Below, one piece after another: positions 54,318-62,986 of a DNA stretch of 64,000 bases. Position numbers and translations under genes: made by a program. Numbering within the stretch: position 1 is the stretch's first letter; the number at the start of each line of letters is the position of its first letter. Source of the DNA: Flavobacterium sp. MDT1-60 (GTDB lineage: Bacteria > Bacteroidota > Bacteroidia > Flavobacteriales > Flavobacteriaceae); the NCBI RefSeq assembly GCF_014844035.1, contig NZ_CP062159.1, positions 4,650,001-4,714,000 of the forward strand, in the 5' to 3' direction. The notes beneath the pieces are model-generated. The model did no database searches and was not told the DNA's origin. It saw only the letters and a list, made by a program, of their open reading frames with translations.

Positions 54318-55268
54318 ATGAAAGCAACAGACAATTCCGAAAAAACCAATTTACACCCTCGAAATCTTCATCGTTCCCGTTATGATTTCGAACTTCTTGT
54401 TACGAATTGTCCTGAACTTAAAAAATACGTTGCGATCAACATTCACGGAATCGAAACGATTGATTTCAGTAATCCCGATGCAGTAAAAGCGCTTAACAAA
54501 GCTTTATTACAAACCTATTACGACATTCAAAACTGGGATATTCCTAAAAATTATCTTTGCCCGCCAATTCCGGGAAGAACCGATTATATTCATTATTTAG
54601 CTGATTTATTAGCCGAAAGTAATAACGGAATTATTCCGACAGGTTCATCTGTTTTAGGCTTAGACGTCGGAACGGGTGCAAATTGTATCTATCCGATATT
54701 AGGAAATGCTATTTACGATTGGAGTTTTGTAGGAACAGACATTGATCTTAAAGCAATTGAAAACTGCGCAAAAATAATTGAAGAAAACCCGAAATTGATT
54801 GACGCGATAAGCCTTCAACAACAAACTGAATCCCGATTTATTTTCAAAAATATTATTACGCCCGAAGATCGTTTTACTTTCACGATGTGTAATCCACCTT
54901 TTCATGCTTCTGCTGAAGATGCCAATCAAAGTACGGTTCGAAAAGTATCTAACTTAAATCCGAAGGAAAAGAAAAAAACAAATCCCGTTTTAAATTTCGG
55001 TGGTCATAATGCAGAATTATGGTGTGACGGTGGTGAAATTGGTTTTTTAACTCAAATGATTTATGAAAGTGCCAAATATGCGATGCAATGTCAATGGTTT
55101 ACGACTTTGGTGTCTAAAAGAGAAAATCTTTCAAGCATTTACAAAACACTAAATAAAGTAAACGCAGCTTCAATCAAAACAATTGATATGGCTCAGGGCC
55201 AAAAAACTAGCCGAATTATAGCATGGACTTTTTTAAGTGAAGCACAGCAAAAATCCTGGAAGATTTAA
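54318..55268 (+). CDS. rlmF: 23S rRNA (adenine1618-N6)-methyltransferase
   Basis: A 316-residue SAM-dependent enzyme that methylates A1618 of 23S rRNA. LHPRNLHRSRYDFELLV (start), VLGLDVGTGANCIYPIL (SAM motif I, about residue 113), FVGTDIDLKAIENC, and the catalytic NPPFHAS motif (about 194) with FTMC before it. Then NFGGHNAELWCDGGEIGFL. Full length. It has its own promoter and marks the return to core genome after the cassette array. Confidence 0.93.
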   Translation: MKATDNSEKTNLHPRNLHRSRYDFELLVTNCPELKKYVAINIHGIETIDFSNPDAVKALNKALLQTYYDIQNWDIPKNYLCPPIPGRTDYIHYLADLLAESNNGIIPTGSSVLGLDVGTGANCIYPILGNAIYDWSFVGTDIDLKAIENCAKIIEENPKLIDAISLQQQTESRFIFKNIITPEDRFTFTMCNPPFHASAEDANQSTVRKVSNLNPKEKKKTNPVLNFGGHNAELWCDGGEIGFLTQMIYESAKYAMQCQWFTTLVSKRENLSSIYKTLNKVNAASIKTIDMAQGQKTSRIIAWTFLSEAQQKSWKI

Positions 55269-55329
55269 AAATCTGTGAAAGACCTTAGATCAATCCGTTT
55301 TATTAATTTATTTGGATACATCTGTGTTT

Positions 55330-55441
55330 TGTAATTTAATAGTATCTTTTTAAAAGACTATAAAGATGTTAGTCAATGGCTTTTACCAGTTATTATTCCT
55401 AATGCGATTTTGGCTATCGTGCAGATTATCATTGATAGTTA
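55330..55441 (+). pseudogene. Possible tail of a lost membrane-protein gene
   Basis: An open frame of about 35 codons, ending at TAA 55439-55441, reads KDYKDVSQWLLPVIIPNAIL and AIVQIIIDS. It is a hydrophobic helix with a polar lead, no start codon and no Shine-Dalgarno-like site. It looks like the last helix of a degraded gene. The rest of 55269-55510 shows nothing. Confidence 0.35.
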
Positions 55442-55517
55442 AGAATCCTGAAAAAATTATAACTCTTACTAAATATGAAAATAATTCTTACAAATTTATT
55501 TTTTCGTTTTTTTTATG

Positions 55518-55525
55518 TACATTTG
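55518..55525 (+). promoter_or_regulatory. -7 box TACATTTG upstream of a leader/ncRNA
   Basis: TACATTTG lies about 135 bases before the DUF3800 start. Transcription from here would run into the terminator at 55630. Confidence 0.5.
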
Positions 55526-55531
55526 CATTAT

Positions 55532-55654
55532 ATAAATAGGTAATTCCTGATTCAACGTGGCGGTGAAACATCTACCATAAATGTATTGTTAATACATCGT
55601 TTTGAGGGTCTATTTTTTAAAAAAATACCAAAGGGCTTTATAGCCCTTTTTTTT
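55532..55654 (+). ncRNA. Candidate small RNA or attenuator leader of DUF3800
   Basis: About 120 nt from the TACATTTG promoter to a strong terminator. It holds GGTA (55539) that can pair with TACC (55573), a hairpin ATGTATT-GTT-AATACAT (55581-55597), and GGCGGTGAAACATC, all more structured than nearby DNA. No ORF of its own except a short in-frame run into DUF3800 (from TTG/ATG 55586). No Rfam class is recognised by eye. Confidence 0.45.
55630..55654 (+). terminator. Terminator touching the DUF3800 start
   Basis: AAAGGGCT / AGCCCTTT with loop TTAT, T run 55647-55654, one to seven bases before the possible starts at 55655 and 55661. Confidence 0.9.
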
Positions 55655-55660
55655 ATGCCC

Positions 55661-56320
55661 ATGAATATATACATAGATGAAAGTGGTGATTTAGGTTGGA
55701 AACTGGACAAACCTAACAGACATGGTGGTTCAAGTAAATTTATCACAATTACAGGAATAATTATTTCCAAAGACGAAGAAAAATATATTTCTCGTTTCAT
55801 ATCTGACATCTATAAAAAGTATAATCTAACCCCAAATATTGAAAAGAAAGGAGCTAGCTTTATACCTGAGCATTCTTCTTTCATTACTTCTCAACTTGCA
55901 AATAAAATATTTAGTAAAAGTGATTCATTTAAAATCATTTCGATAACTGTAAATAAATCAAAAGTTTTTGAATCACTTAGAAAAGACAAAAATATATTTT
56001 ACAATTATGTTTTGGGTTTGTTATTAAAGTCTGAAATTATTCAATTGCAAAGTACTGCAATTATATTAGACAAAAGAACTATAAAAGTTAGTCATGGGGA
56101 AAGTTTTCCTGATTATATAAAAACCGAAATTTGGGGAGGCGGTTTCGATATCAATATCACTTGTGATTTTTTAGAAAGTACAAATAACAAAATGATTTGG
56201 TTTGCAGATTGGTATGCAAATTTTATTTGGAGAAAACATGAAGACAATGAATCAAGTTCATATGATCAATTAAAAAATCTCTCAAAAGACAGATTTGTTG
56301 AAAAAAAATTATTCTTTTAA
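55661..56320 (+). CDS. DUF3800 domain-containing protein
   Basis: I start at ATG 55661 (MNIYIDESGDLGWKL, 219 residues); ATG 55655 adds two residues. DESGDLG at residues 6-12 is the DUF3800 hallmark, and further acidic positions are in AIILDKRT and WFADWYANFIWRKHED, consistent with an RNase H-like metal-dependent nuclease fold. DUF3800 proteins are scattered and often near mobile or defence genes; the function is unproven. The start codon touches an intrinsic terminator, so expression must depend on read-through, an unseen promoter or antitermination. Confidence 0.83.
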   Translation: MNIYIDESGDLGWKLDKPNRHGGSSKFITITGIIISKDEEKYISRFISDIYKKYNLTPNIEKKGASFIPEHSSFITSQLANKIFSKSDSFKIISITVNKSKVFESLRKDKNIFYNYVLGLLLKSEIIQLQSTAIILDKRTIKVSHGESFPDYIKTEIWGGGFDINITCDFLESTNNKMIWFADWYANFIWRKHEDNESSSYDQLKNLSKDRFVEKKLFF

Positions 56321-56367
56321 GCAAAATCATGAACTCTTGCTTACTCATCTTAATTATATGAAATTGT

Positions 56368-56403
56368 AATTCTGATACTTTAAAATAAAATTCTGATACT
56401 TTA
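56368..56403 (+). promoter_or_regulatory. Twin 15-bp direct repeats upstream of hydrolase gene
   Basis: AATTCTGATACTTTA occurs at 56368-56382 and 56389-56403, 21 bp apart (two helix turns). TACCTTTA at 56420 is a possible -7 box of the following gene, so the repeats sit where an activator would bind. Confidence 0.45.
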
Positions 56404-56443
56404 TCTGTATTATTCTCAGTACCTTTAAAGTAAATTGAATTTT

Positions 56444-57388
56444 ATGACTACACCAAAAATATTCTTCAGAATCGCATTATTCGTATTAATTGTAAGTTGT
56501 GCGTCTTCTAAAAAAGCAAAATTTGAAGATTACGTTTTTGAAACAAAAAGTGAAAAACAAGCTTATAAAACTTCCTACGATAAAGCTTTAAAACTTTGGG
56601 ATATTCCATATACGGAAGAAAATATTCAAACCAGTTTTGGAACTGCACATATTGTTATGGCAGGGCCAAAAAACGGAAAAGATCTTGTTTTACTACACGG
56701 AATGGACGCCAGTTCTACCATGTGGTATCCAAACATTAAAGCTTTAGCCAAAAATCATCGTATTTATGCCATTGACTTTTTGATGGAACCTGGAAAATCT
56801 ACTTTAACAGCAAAACCCCTTTCGCGAGAGGAAATTGTTTTATGGTACAATCAAATTTTCCAACATTACAAATTGAAGAAATTTGATATAGTTGGGGCTT
56901 CCCGAGGAGGTTGGATTGCAACATTACTAGCAGTTCAAAAACCAAATTCTATCGATAAAATTGTCTTATTAAGTCCGGCACAAACCTTTAAATTTATTGA
57001 TAAGGTCGGTAAAACAAGTAACGCTCTAATGCTGAAACTTTTCCCTAGTGAAAAGAAATTCACCAAAACGCTAACGACATTTTCGACACATCCTGAAAAA
57101 ATTAGTCCGGTTTACAAAAGACAATTTTATTTAGCCAACAAATACGCCAAATCAAATTCAAGCATGCTGAAAATGACGCCTTTTTCAGATGATGAATTAA
57201 AATCAATCTCCAATCCAGTTTTGGTTTTAATTGGCGATCAAGATGTCATTAACTCTGAAGAAAGTTTAGAACGGGCCCAGAAATATTTAATCAAAAGTAA
57301 AACTCAGAAAATAACCGATGCGGGCCATTTTTTAAGTATTGACCAGTCTAAAATTGTGAACAATGCAATGGTTGATTTTTTAGATTAA
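56444..57388 (+). CDS. Alpha/beta hydrolase lipoprotein
   Basis: Start at ATG 56444 (314 residues). Lipobox IVSC (Cys about residue 17). Alpha/beta-hydrolase motifs: LVLLHGMDASSTMWYPN (about 85), VGASRGGWIATLLA with nucleophile Ser (about 155, GASRG), VLIGDQDVIN with the Asp (about 265) and DAGHFLSID with the His (about 295). It should be membrane-attached and face the periplasm. Substrate unknown. Not obviously linked to the genes beside it. Confidence 0.88.
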   Translation: MTTPKIFFRIALFVLIVSCASSKKAKFEDYVFETKSEKQAYKTSYDKALKLWDIPYTEENIQTSFGTAHIVMAGPKNGKDLVLLHGMDASSTMWYPNIKALAKNHRIYAIDFLMEPGKSTLTAKPLSREEIVLWYNQIFQHYKLKKFDIVGASRGGWIATLLAVQKPNSIDKIVLLSPAQTFKFIDKVGKTSNALMLKLFPSEKKFTKTLTTFSTHPEKISPVYKRQFYLANKYAKSNSSMLKMTPFSDDELKSISNPVLVLIGDQDVINSEESLERAQKYLIKSKTQKITDAGHFLSIDQSKIVNNAMVDFLD

Positions 57389-57461
57389 TCAGTATTATTT
57401 AATAAAAATTTATGCCGTTTGTAACGAACTATTTTATCTTTTAAATAGAATTCAAACTTTG

Positions 57462-57469
57462 TATCTTTA
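57462..57469 (+). promoter_or_regulatory. -7 box TATCTTTA of uvrB
   Basis: TATCTTTA (one base off TAnnTTTG), 27 bases before the ATG. Confidence 0.4.
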
Positions 57470-57496
57470 CAAAACTTAATCTTTCAGCACTTAAAA

Positions 57497-59488
57497 ATGA
57501 ATTTCCAGGTATCCTCAGAATATAGTCCGAAAGGCGATCAGCCACAAGCGATTAAAAAACTAGCGCAAGGTGTTCGAGATGGCGAAAAATATCAAACTTT
57601 ATTAGGAGTTACCGGATCTGGTAAAACATTTACAGTCGCCAATGTCATTGAGGAAGTTCAAAGACCAACCTTAGTGTTGGCTCATAACAAAACGCTGGCT
57701 GCGCAATTGTATTCAGAATTCAAACAGTTTTTTCCAAATAATGCCGTTGAATATTTCGTTTCCTACTATGATTATTATCAACCGGAAGCTTTTATGCCCG
57801 TAACAGGGGTTTTCATCGAAAAAGATTTATCTATCAATGAAGAACTCGAAAAAATGCGTTTGAGCACTACCTCTTCCCTGCTTTCAGGAAGACGTGATAT
57901 ATTAGTTGTCGCTTCAGTTTCGTGTCTGTATGGTATTGGGAATCCCGTTGAATTTAAGAAAAACGTAATTGAAATATTTAGAGACCAGGTCATTTCAAGA
58001 ACTAAGTTATTACATAGCTTAGTACAAAGTTTATACGCCAGAACAGAAGCCGATTTTAATCCGGGAACATTCAGAATTAAAGGCGATACGGTTGAAGTTT
58101 ATCCGAGTTATGCTGATGATGCTTTCAGAATTCACTTTTTTGGAGATGAAATCGAAGAAATAGAATCTTTTGATGCTAAGACTTCACATGTCATTGAAAA
58201 ATTCAAAAGACTGACCATTTATCCTGCTAATATGTTTGTGACTTCACCTGAAGTACTGCAAGGTGCAATTTGGGAAATCCAACAAGATTTAGTGAAACAA
58301 GTTGATTATTTTAAAGAAATAGGTAAACATTTGGAAGCAAAACGTTTGGAAGAACGTACTAATTTTGACTTAGAAATGATTCGTGAATTAGGTTATTGCT
58401 CCGGAATTGAAAATTACTCCCGTTATCTTGACGGACGACAGGCCGGCACGAGACCTTTCTGTTTATTAGATTATTTCCCGAATGATTTTTTAATGATTGT
58501 AGATGAAAGCCACGTAACCGTTTCGCAAGTTCACGCTATGTACGGAGGCGATCGCAGTCGTAAAGAAAATCTGGTTGAATACGGTTTCCGTTTACCGGCC
58601 GCAATGGATAATCGCCCTTTGAAGTTTGAAGAATTTGAAGCTTTGCAGAATCAGGTTATTTATGTGTCTGCAACTCCGGCAGATTACGAATTGCAAAAAT
58701 CAGACGGAATCTATGTAGAACAAATTATTCGTCCGACAGGTTTATTAGACCCGGTTATCGAAGTAAGACCTAGTTTAAATCAGATCGATGATTTAATTGA
58801 AGAAATTCAGGTTCGCTGTGAATTAGACGAAAGAGTTTTGGTGACTACCTTAACTAAAAGAATGGCTGAAGAGCTAGCCAAATACTTAACTAAAGTAAAT
58901 ATTCGTTGTCGTTATATTCACTCTGAGGTTGATACATTAGAACGTATTGAAATCATGCAGGATTTACGTAAAGGTATTTTTGATGTATTAATTGGTGTAA
59001 ACTTACTGCGTGAAGGTCTGGATTTACCAGAAGTTTCGCTTGTTGCTATTTTAGATGCCGATAAGGAAGGTTTTTTACGTAATCACAAATCTTTAACGCA
59101 AACTATTGGTCGTGCTGCAAGAAATTTGAATGGAAAAGCAATTCTATATGCTGATAAAATGACAGGCAGTATGCAAAAAACAATTGATGAAACCAATTAC
59201 CGCCGAACCAAACAGATTAATTTTAACGTTGAAAATAATATTACACCACAAGCTTTAAATAAAAAAATCGAAAGTGCGTTTACTAAAAATCCATTAGTGG
59301 AGTATGAATTAGGACATACTTTGTCTATCGCTGCAGAACCGGAAACAGCCTATTTATCAAAATCGGAATTAGAAAAAATGATTCGTGAAAAACGAAAATC
59401 AATGGAAAAAGCGGCAAAAGATTTAGACTTTTTACAAGCTGCCAAACTACGTGATGATATTAAAAAATTACAGGAACAATTAGCTTAA
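57497..59488 (+). CDS. uvrB: Excinuclease ABC subunit B
   Basis: A 663-residue DNA-repair helicase-like protein that takes over damaged DNA from UvrA and presents it to UvrC. Motifs: Walker A GVTGSGKTFT (about residue 38), damage-probing hairpin YYDYYQPEAFMP (about 90), Walker B MIVDESHVTVSQ (about 335), EGLDLPEVSLVAILDADKEG and the motif VI QTIGRAARN (about 535). The C-terminal UVR domain is present (residues about 625-660). Full length. Its stop overlaps the convergent TerB gene by four bases. Confidence 0.97.
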   Translation: MNFQVSSEYSPKGDQPQAIKKLAQGVRDGEKYQTLLGVTGSGKTFTVANVIEEVQRPTLVLAHNKTLAAQLYSEFKQFFPNNAVEYFVSYYDYYQPEAFMPVTGVFIEKDLSINEELEKMRLSTTSSLLSGRRDILVVASVSCLYGIGNPVEFKKNVIEIFRDQVISRTKLLHSLVQSLYARTEADFNPGTFRIKGDTVEVYPSYADDAFRIHFFGDEIEEIESFDAKTSHVIEKFKRLTIYPANMFVTSPEVLQGAIWEIQQDLVKQVDYFKEIGKHLEAKRLEERTNFDLEMIRELGYCSGIENYSRYLDGRQAGTRPFCLLDYFPNDFLMIVDESHVTVSQVHAMYGGDRSRKENLVEYGFRLPAAMDNRPLKFEEFEALQNQVIYVSATPADYELQKSDGIYVEQIIRPTGLLDPVIEVRPSLNQIDDLIEEIQVRCELDERVLVTTLTKRMAEELAKYLTKVNIRCRYIHSEVDTLERIEIMQDLRKGIFDVLIGVNLLREGLDLPEVSLVAILDADKEGFLRNHKSLTQTIGRAARNLNGKAILYADKMTGSMQKTIDETNYRRTKQINFNVENNITPQALNKKIESAFTKNPLVEYELGHTLSIAAEPETAYLSKSELEKMIREKRKSMEKAAKDLDFLQAAKLRDDIKKLQEQLA

Positions 59489-59886
59489 TTGTGTTGTTCC
59501 TGAAAAACTTTCAGCAAAACTTTAGGATCAACTATAGCGTTTGGTGCTTTTTTCATCAAATCTAAAACTCTTTTTACAGCTCCCGGATTTAACCCCATTT
59601 CAATGGCGATTTGTTGTATTCCTGTTGCTTCTTTTTCGTGCAAAATACCATCACAATGCATAATCAAAGCCAGCCTGTAAAATTGTTGGATACGCTGAAA
59701 TTCTGATTTTATAATTTGCTTTGTATGTTCCTGATGAAACAAATCATTAAAAACATCAAAATCAATATTTAATTCCTGGGCGACAAGCCACAAAAAATCA
59801 TACTCTCTTTTGTGCAACTTTCCATCAACGGTAGAAAAAGTTATCATTTCTAAAAGTAAACTTCTCTTTTCTGCTTCTGTATTCAT
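59485..59886 (-). CDS. TerB-like tellurite-resistance family protein
   Basis: I start at 59886 (MNTEAEKRSLLLEMITFSTV, 133 residues) instead of 59931, whose first 15 residues look unrelated. It is an all-helical TerB-like domain with ITFSTVDGKLHKREYDFLW, LFHQEHTKQIIKSEFQRIQQ and MHCDGILHEKEATGIQ. Acidic residues suggest a metal site. Function in tellurite or general stress is by family name only. It overlaps the uvrB stop. Confidence 0.82.
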   Translation of the reverse strand: MNTEAEKRSLLLEMITFSTVDGKLHKREYDFLWLVAQELNIDFDVFNDLFHQEHTKQIIKSEFQRIQQFYRLALIMHCDGILHEKEATGIQQIAIEMGLNPGAVKRVLDLMKKAPNAIVDPKVLLKVFQEQHN

Positions 59887-59941
59887 CAATTTATTATTTT
59901 TAGCTAAAATATTGCTTTCAAATTTAAACACAAAATTACTA

Positions 59942-60742
59942 ATGATTCGAGGATTATTCTTTTTTATTTTTCTGTGGGTAACTTCTATTGGAAATGCACA
60001 AAGTACTGCTTCAAAAAACGTTTCGACTTTTACGATTGAAGCGCGTCAACTTAAAACCACCAAAAAAATCTGGATTTATTTACCTCAAGGTTATTCGGCT
60101 TCAGCCAAAAAAAAATACAATGTCATTTATATGCACGATGCCCAAAATTTATTTGATGCCAAAACCTCTTTTGTTGGGGAATGGAATGTCGATGAAAAAC
60201 TAGACAGCTTAAAAGCACCTGTGATTGTCGTTGGAATTGAACACGGAAACGACAAACGTATTGATGAATTGACACCTTTTAAAAATGAAAAATATGGTGG
60301 AGGAAACGCAGACAATTATCTTGATTTTATCGTAAAAACACTGAAACCCTACATTGATAAAAATTACAGAACCAAAACAAAAGCAAAAAACACAACCATA
60401 ATGGGAAGTTCTCTTGGTGGTTTGGTTTCTTATTATGCCATTCTGAAATATCCGGAAGTTTTTGGAAAAGCGGGCGTTTTTTCACCATCCTTTTGGTTTT
60501 CAAATGAAATTTTTACTTTAACCGAAAAAGCGCCTAAAAATAAAACAAAGATTTATTTTTTATGTGGTGACAAGGAAAGTGATGACATGGTAAAAGATAT
60601 GAAAAAGATGGAAACACTTTTAGACCGAAATCGTTGTTATTGTCTTCATCTTTCCAAAGATAAAATTGTAAAAGACGGCGAACATAACGAAAAACTCTGG
60701 CGTGATGGTTTTGTAGACGCAGTTCTCTGGCTTGGTTATTAA
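59942..60742 (+). CDS. Secreted esterase (alpha/beta hydrolase, esterase-D type)
   Basis: Start at ATG 59942 (266 residues) because it gives a signal peptide (MIRGLFFFIFLWVTSIGNAQ). Esterase-D-like fold: KIWIYLPQGYSASAKKKYNV, VIYMHDAQNLFDAKTSF, VVGIEHGNDKRIDEL, and the nucleophile elbow IMGSSLGGLVSYYA (Ser about 155, GSSLG); FLCGDKESDDM holds the acid and DGEHNEKLWRDGF the His. Related to enterochelin/acyl esterases. Acts outside the cytoplasm. The epimerase gene follows after 30 bases. Confidence 0.87.
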   Translation: MIRGLFFFIFLWVTSIGNAQSTASKNVSTFTIEARQLKTTKKIWIYLPQGYSASAKKKYNVIYMHDAQNLFDAKTSFVGEWNVDEKLDSLKAPVIVVGIEHGNDKRIDELTPFKNEKYGGGNADNYLDFIVKTLKPYIDKNYRTKTKAKNTTIMGSSLGGLVSYYAILKYPEVFGKAGVFSPSFWFSNEIFTLTEKAPKNKTKIYFLCGDKESDDMVKDMKKMETLLDRNRCYCLHLSKDKIVKDGEHNEKLWRDGFVDAVLWLGY

Positions 60743-60772
60743 AATAAAAAATTAAAAAACTTACTTCTTACT

Positions 60773-61783
60773 ATGGAATTAATTTTAAGAGAATACAATT
60801 TAAAACTCAAACATACTTTTACCATTTCAAGGGAATCAATTGATTTTCAGCCTTCATTAATTGTTGAATTAAAAAGTGATGGACATTCAGGTTTTGGGGA
60901 AGCTACTTCAAATCCATATTATAAAACGACAGTTCCGATGATGATGAAAGATTTGGAAAAAATCAGAACTGTTATTGAAACTTCAGAAAATGAAACTCCT
61001 GACGTTTTTTGGGCGAAAATTTATCCGTATTTAAAACACGATATGTTTGCTTTATGCGCTTTAGATTTGGCTTATAATGATTTATACGCGCGCAAAAAAG
61101 GCAAAAAATTATACGAATTATGGAATTATACAACCGAAAGAAATCCGCTTACGGATTATACTATCGGAATTGCTTCCATAGAAAAAATGGTTTCAAAAAT
61201 GCAGGAATTGCCTTGGCCTATTTATAAAATTAAACTCGGAACCAAAGAAGATATTGCTATTGTAAAAGAACTGAGAAAACACACCAATGCTATTTTTAGA
61301 ATTGATGCCAATTGTGGCTGGGGCGTTGAAGAAACGATAAACAATGCCATCGAATTAAAGAAATTAGGCGTCGAATTTCTGGAACAACCTATGAAAGCCG
61401 ATAATTGGGAAGCACATAAAGAAGTTTTTAAACATTCCGTTTTACCCATAATTGCCGACGAAAGCTGTATTATTGAAGAAGATGTTGCAAAATGTCACAA
61501 TCATTTTCACGGTGTAAATGTAAAATTGGTGAAATGTGGCGGATTAACGCCAGGCAAAAGAATGATCGAAGAAGCTAAAAAACTAGGTTTAAAAACAATG
61601 GTGGGCTGTATGACCGAATCGACTGTTGGAATTTCAGCAATTGCTCATTTATTGCCTCAGTTGGATTATGTAGATATGGACGGTGCTTTGCTTTTGGCAG
61701 AAGATATTGCAACAGGAGTAAGCATAAAAAACGGCGTTGTCTCTTATTCTGAACTTAACGGAACCGGAGTTACTTTAATCTAA
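60773..61783 (+). CDS. Dipeptide epimerase (enolase superfamily, L-Ala-D/L-Glu type)
   Basis: A 336-residue enolase-superfamily enzyme. Catalytic features: YKIKLGTKEDI (K-x-K base, about residue 150), metal ligands FRIDANCGWG (about 180), LEQPMKADN (about 207) and IADESCI (about 232), second base VNVKLVKCGG (about 255), then MVGCMTESTVG and a DMDGALLL loop that fits dipeptide epimerases. It would convert L-Ala-D-Glu from murein recycling to L-Ala-L-Glu. The BioF-like gene starts five bases after it, so the two are in one operon. Confidence 0.88.
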   Translation: MELILREYNLKLKHTFTISRESIDFQPSLIVELKSDGHSGFGEATSNPYYKTTVPMMMKDLEKIRTVIETSENETPDVFWAKIYPYLKHDMFALCALDLAYNDLYARKKGKKLYELWNYTTERNPLTDYTIGIASIEKMVSKMQELPWPIYKIKLGTKEDIAIVKELRKHTNAIFRIDANCGWGVEETINNAIELKKLGVEFLEQPMKADNWEAHKEVFKHSVLPIIADESCIIEEDVAKCHNHFHGVNVKLVKCGGLTPGKRMIEEAKKLGLKTMVGCMTESTVGISAIAHLLPQLDYVDMDGALLLAEDIATGVSIKNGVVSYSELNGTGVTLI

Positions 61784-61788
61784 TAAAA

Positions 61789-62820
61789 ATGAATGTCAAT
61801 CAATTCCCAGATCGAATTATCGAAATTGGCCAAGAACAATATTTGTATTTTGGCGGAACAGCTTATTTAGGATTACCAACAAATAAGATTTTTCAGGAAT
61901 TGGTTGTAAAAAACATTCTGAAATGGGGAACAACATACGGAAGTTCCAGAAATGCAAATGTAAAAGTTAAAGCTTATGAAAACGGCGAAACTTTTTTAGC
62001 AAATTATATTAAAGCAGAAGCTGTAGTCACCGTTTCTTCCGGAATGCTAGCCGGAAAACTGGCAATTGATGAATTGAAAAAACAGACAGGCACCTTTTTT
62101 CATTTTGATGATGTTCATACGGCGATTCAGGTAGATAAAAGTTTACCCGTTTTTATAGATGGAAAAATCAATTCCAGGTTATTGGATAACAAAGAAGAGA
62201 CAATTACAATCCTGACCGACGGAGTTCCTTCTTTTGAAACCAATCCGATTGACTTATCAGTTTTGGCCGCAATTCCAAAAAACAAAGAAATCACGTTGCT
62301 TATTGATGAATCACATTCTCTTGGAATTTTAGGCAAAAATGGCTGCGGAATTTATTCTGATATCAATCTTCCGATAAAGAGAAAAATTATGGTTTCTTCT
62401 TTGGGAAAAGCTTTTGGTTTAACCGGAGGTGTAATTGCAAGTGATGTTTCTTTTATCAATCAAATAAAGAAATCAGAAATCTTTGGCTCTGCTGCCGGAA
62501 TGAATCCTGCTTTTGTACAGACTTTAGCCGATGCTTCTGAACTATATCCGAAACAACATCAAAAATTAGTTGAGAATCTCATTTATATTGACCAAAAACT
62601 GGTCAAAAATGATTCTATCAAATTTGATAAAAGTTATCCTTTAATTTATTTGAAAGATAAAAATGTTATTGATGTATTAAAAGAAAATAAGATTATAATT
62701 GCTAGTTTTAAATACAAACAAAACGCAGATAATCTAAATAGAATTGTAGTAACAGCTAATCATCTGCCGGAAGATTTAGATAAATTAGTAAATATCTTAA
62801 ACGTTTATAATTTTAAGTAA
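61789..62820 (+). CDS. PLP-dependent alpha-oxoamine-synthase-like enzyme (BioF/KBL type)
   Basis: A 343-residue fold-type I PLP enzyme. YLYFGGTAYLGLPTNK and TTYGSSRNANVKVKAYENGE open it; HFDDVHTAIQ, LLIDESHSLGILGKNGCG (PLP-ring Asp and His), and the Schiff-base lysine in MVSSLGKAFGLTGG (about residue 208). The subfamily is close to 8-amino-7-oxononanoate synthase and 2-amino-3-ketobutyrate ligase but shorter. It is coupled to the epimerase, so it might act on an amino acid released from murein; this is a guess. Confidence 0.85.
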   Translation: MNVNQFPDRIIEIGQEQYLYFGGTAYLGLPTNKIFQELVVKNILKWGTTYGSSRNANVKVKAYENGETFLANYIKAEAVVTVSSGMLAGKLAIDELKKQTGTFFHFDDVHTAIQVDKSLPVFIDGKINSRLLDNKEETITILTDGVPSFETNPIDLSVLAAIPKNKEITLLIDESHSLGILGKNGCGIYSDINLPIKRKIMVSSLGKAFGLTGGVIASDVSFINQIKKSEIFGSAAGMNPAFVQTLADASELYPKQHQKLVENLIYIDQKLVKNDSIKFDKSYPLIYLKDKNVIDVLKENKIIIASFKYKQNADNLNRIVVTANHLPEDLDKLVNILNVYNFK

Positions 62821-62834
62821 AAACAAAAAAAAAG

Positions 62835-62916
62835 TTGGCCACGAATTCCACTAATTTTCACAAATTAAAACTTACACACAATACAATTAGTGAAAATTCG
62901 TGAAATTCGTGGCAAA
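62835..62916. repeat. Inverted repeat, TTTGCCAC...GTGGCAAA family (copy 5)
   Basis: GGCCACGAATTCCACTAATT at the left and AATTAGTGAAAATTCGTG...TTCGTGGCAAA at the right enclose 18 unpaired bases. It lies after the BioF-like gene. Confidence 0.8.
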
Positions 62917-62964
62917 AAAACTTCTCGTAACTCAATAAATTGTAATCAAATTAGTTTTAAAACG

Positions 62965-62972
62965 TACCTTTG
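62965..62972 (+). promoter_or_regulatory. -7 box TACCTTTG of DUF1456 gene
   Basis: TACCTTTG, 14 bases before ATG 62987. Confidence 0.5.
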
Positions 62973-62986
62973 TAAAAAATTAAACG

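Noticed and set aside
55532..55654. SAM or other known riboswitch before DUF3800
   Set aside because: No known aptamer core could be matched by eye and the downstream gene is not metabolic.
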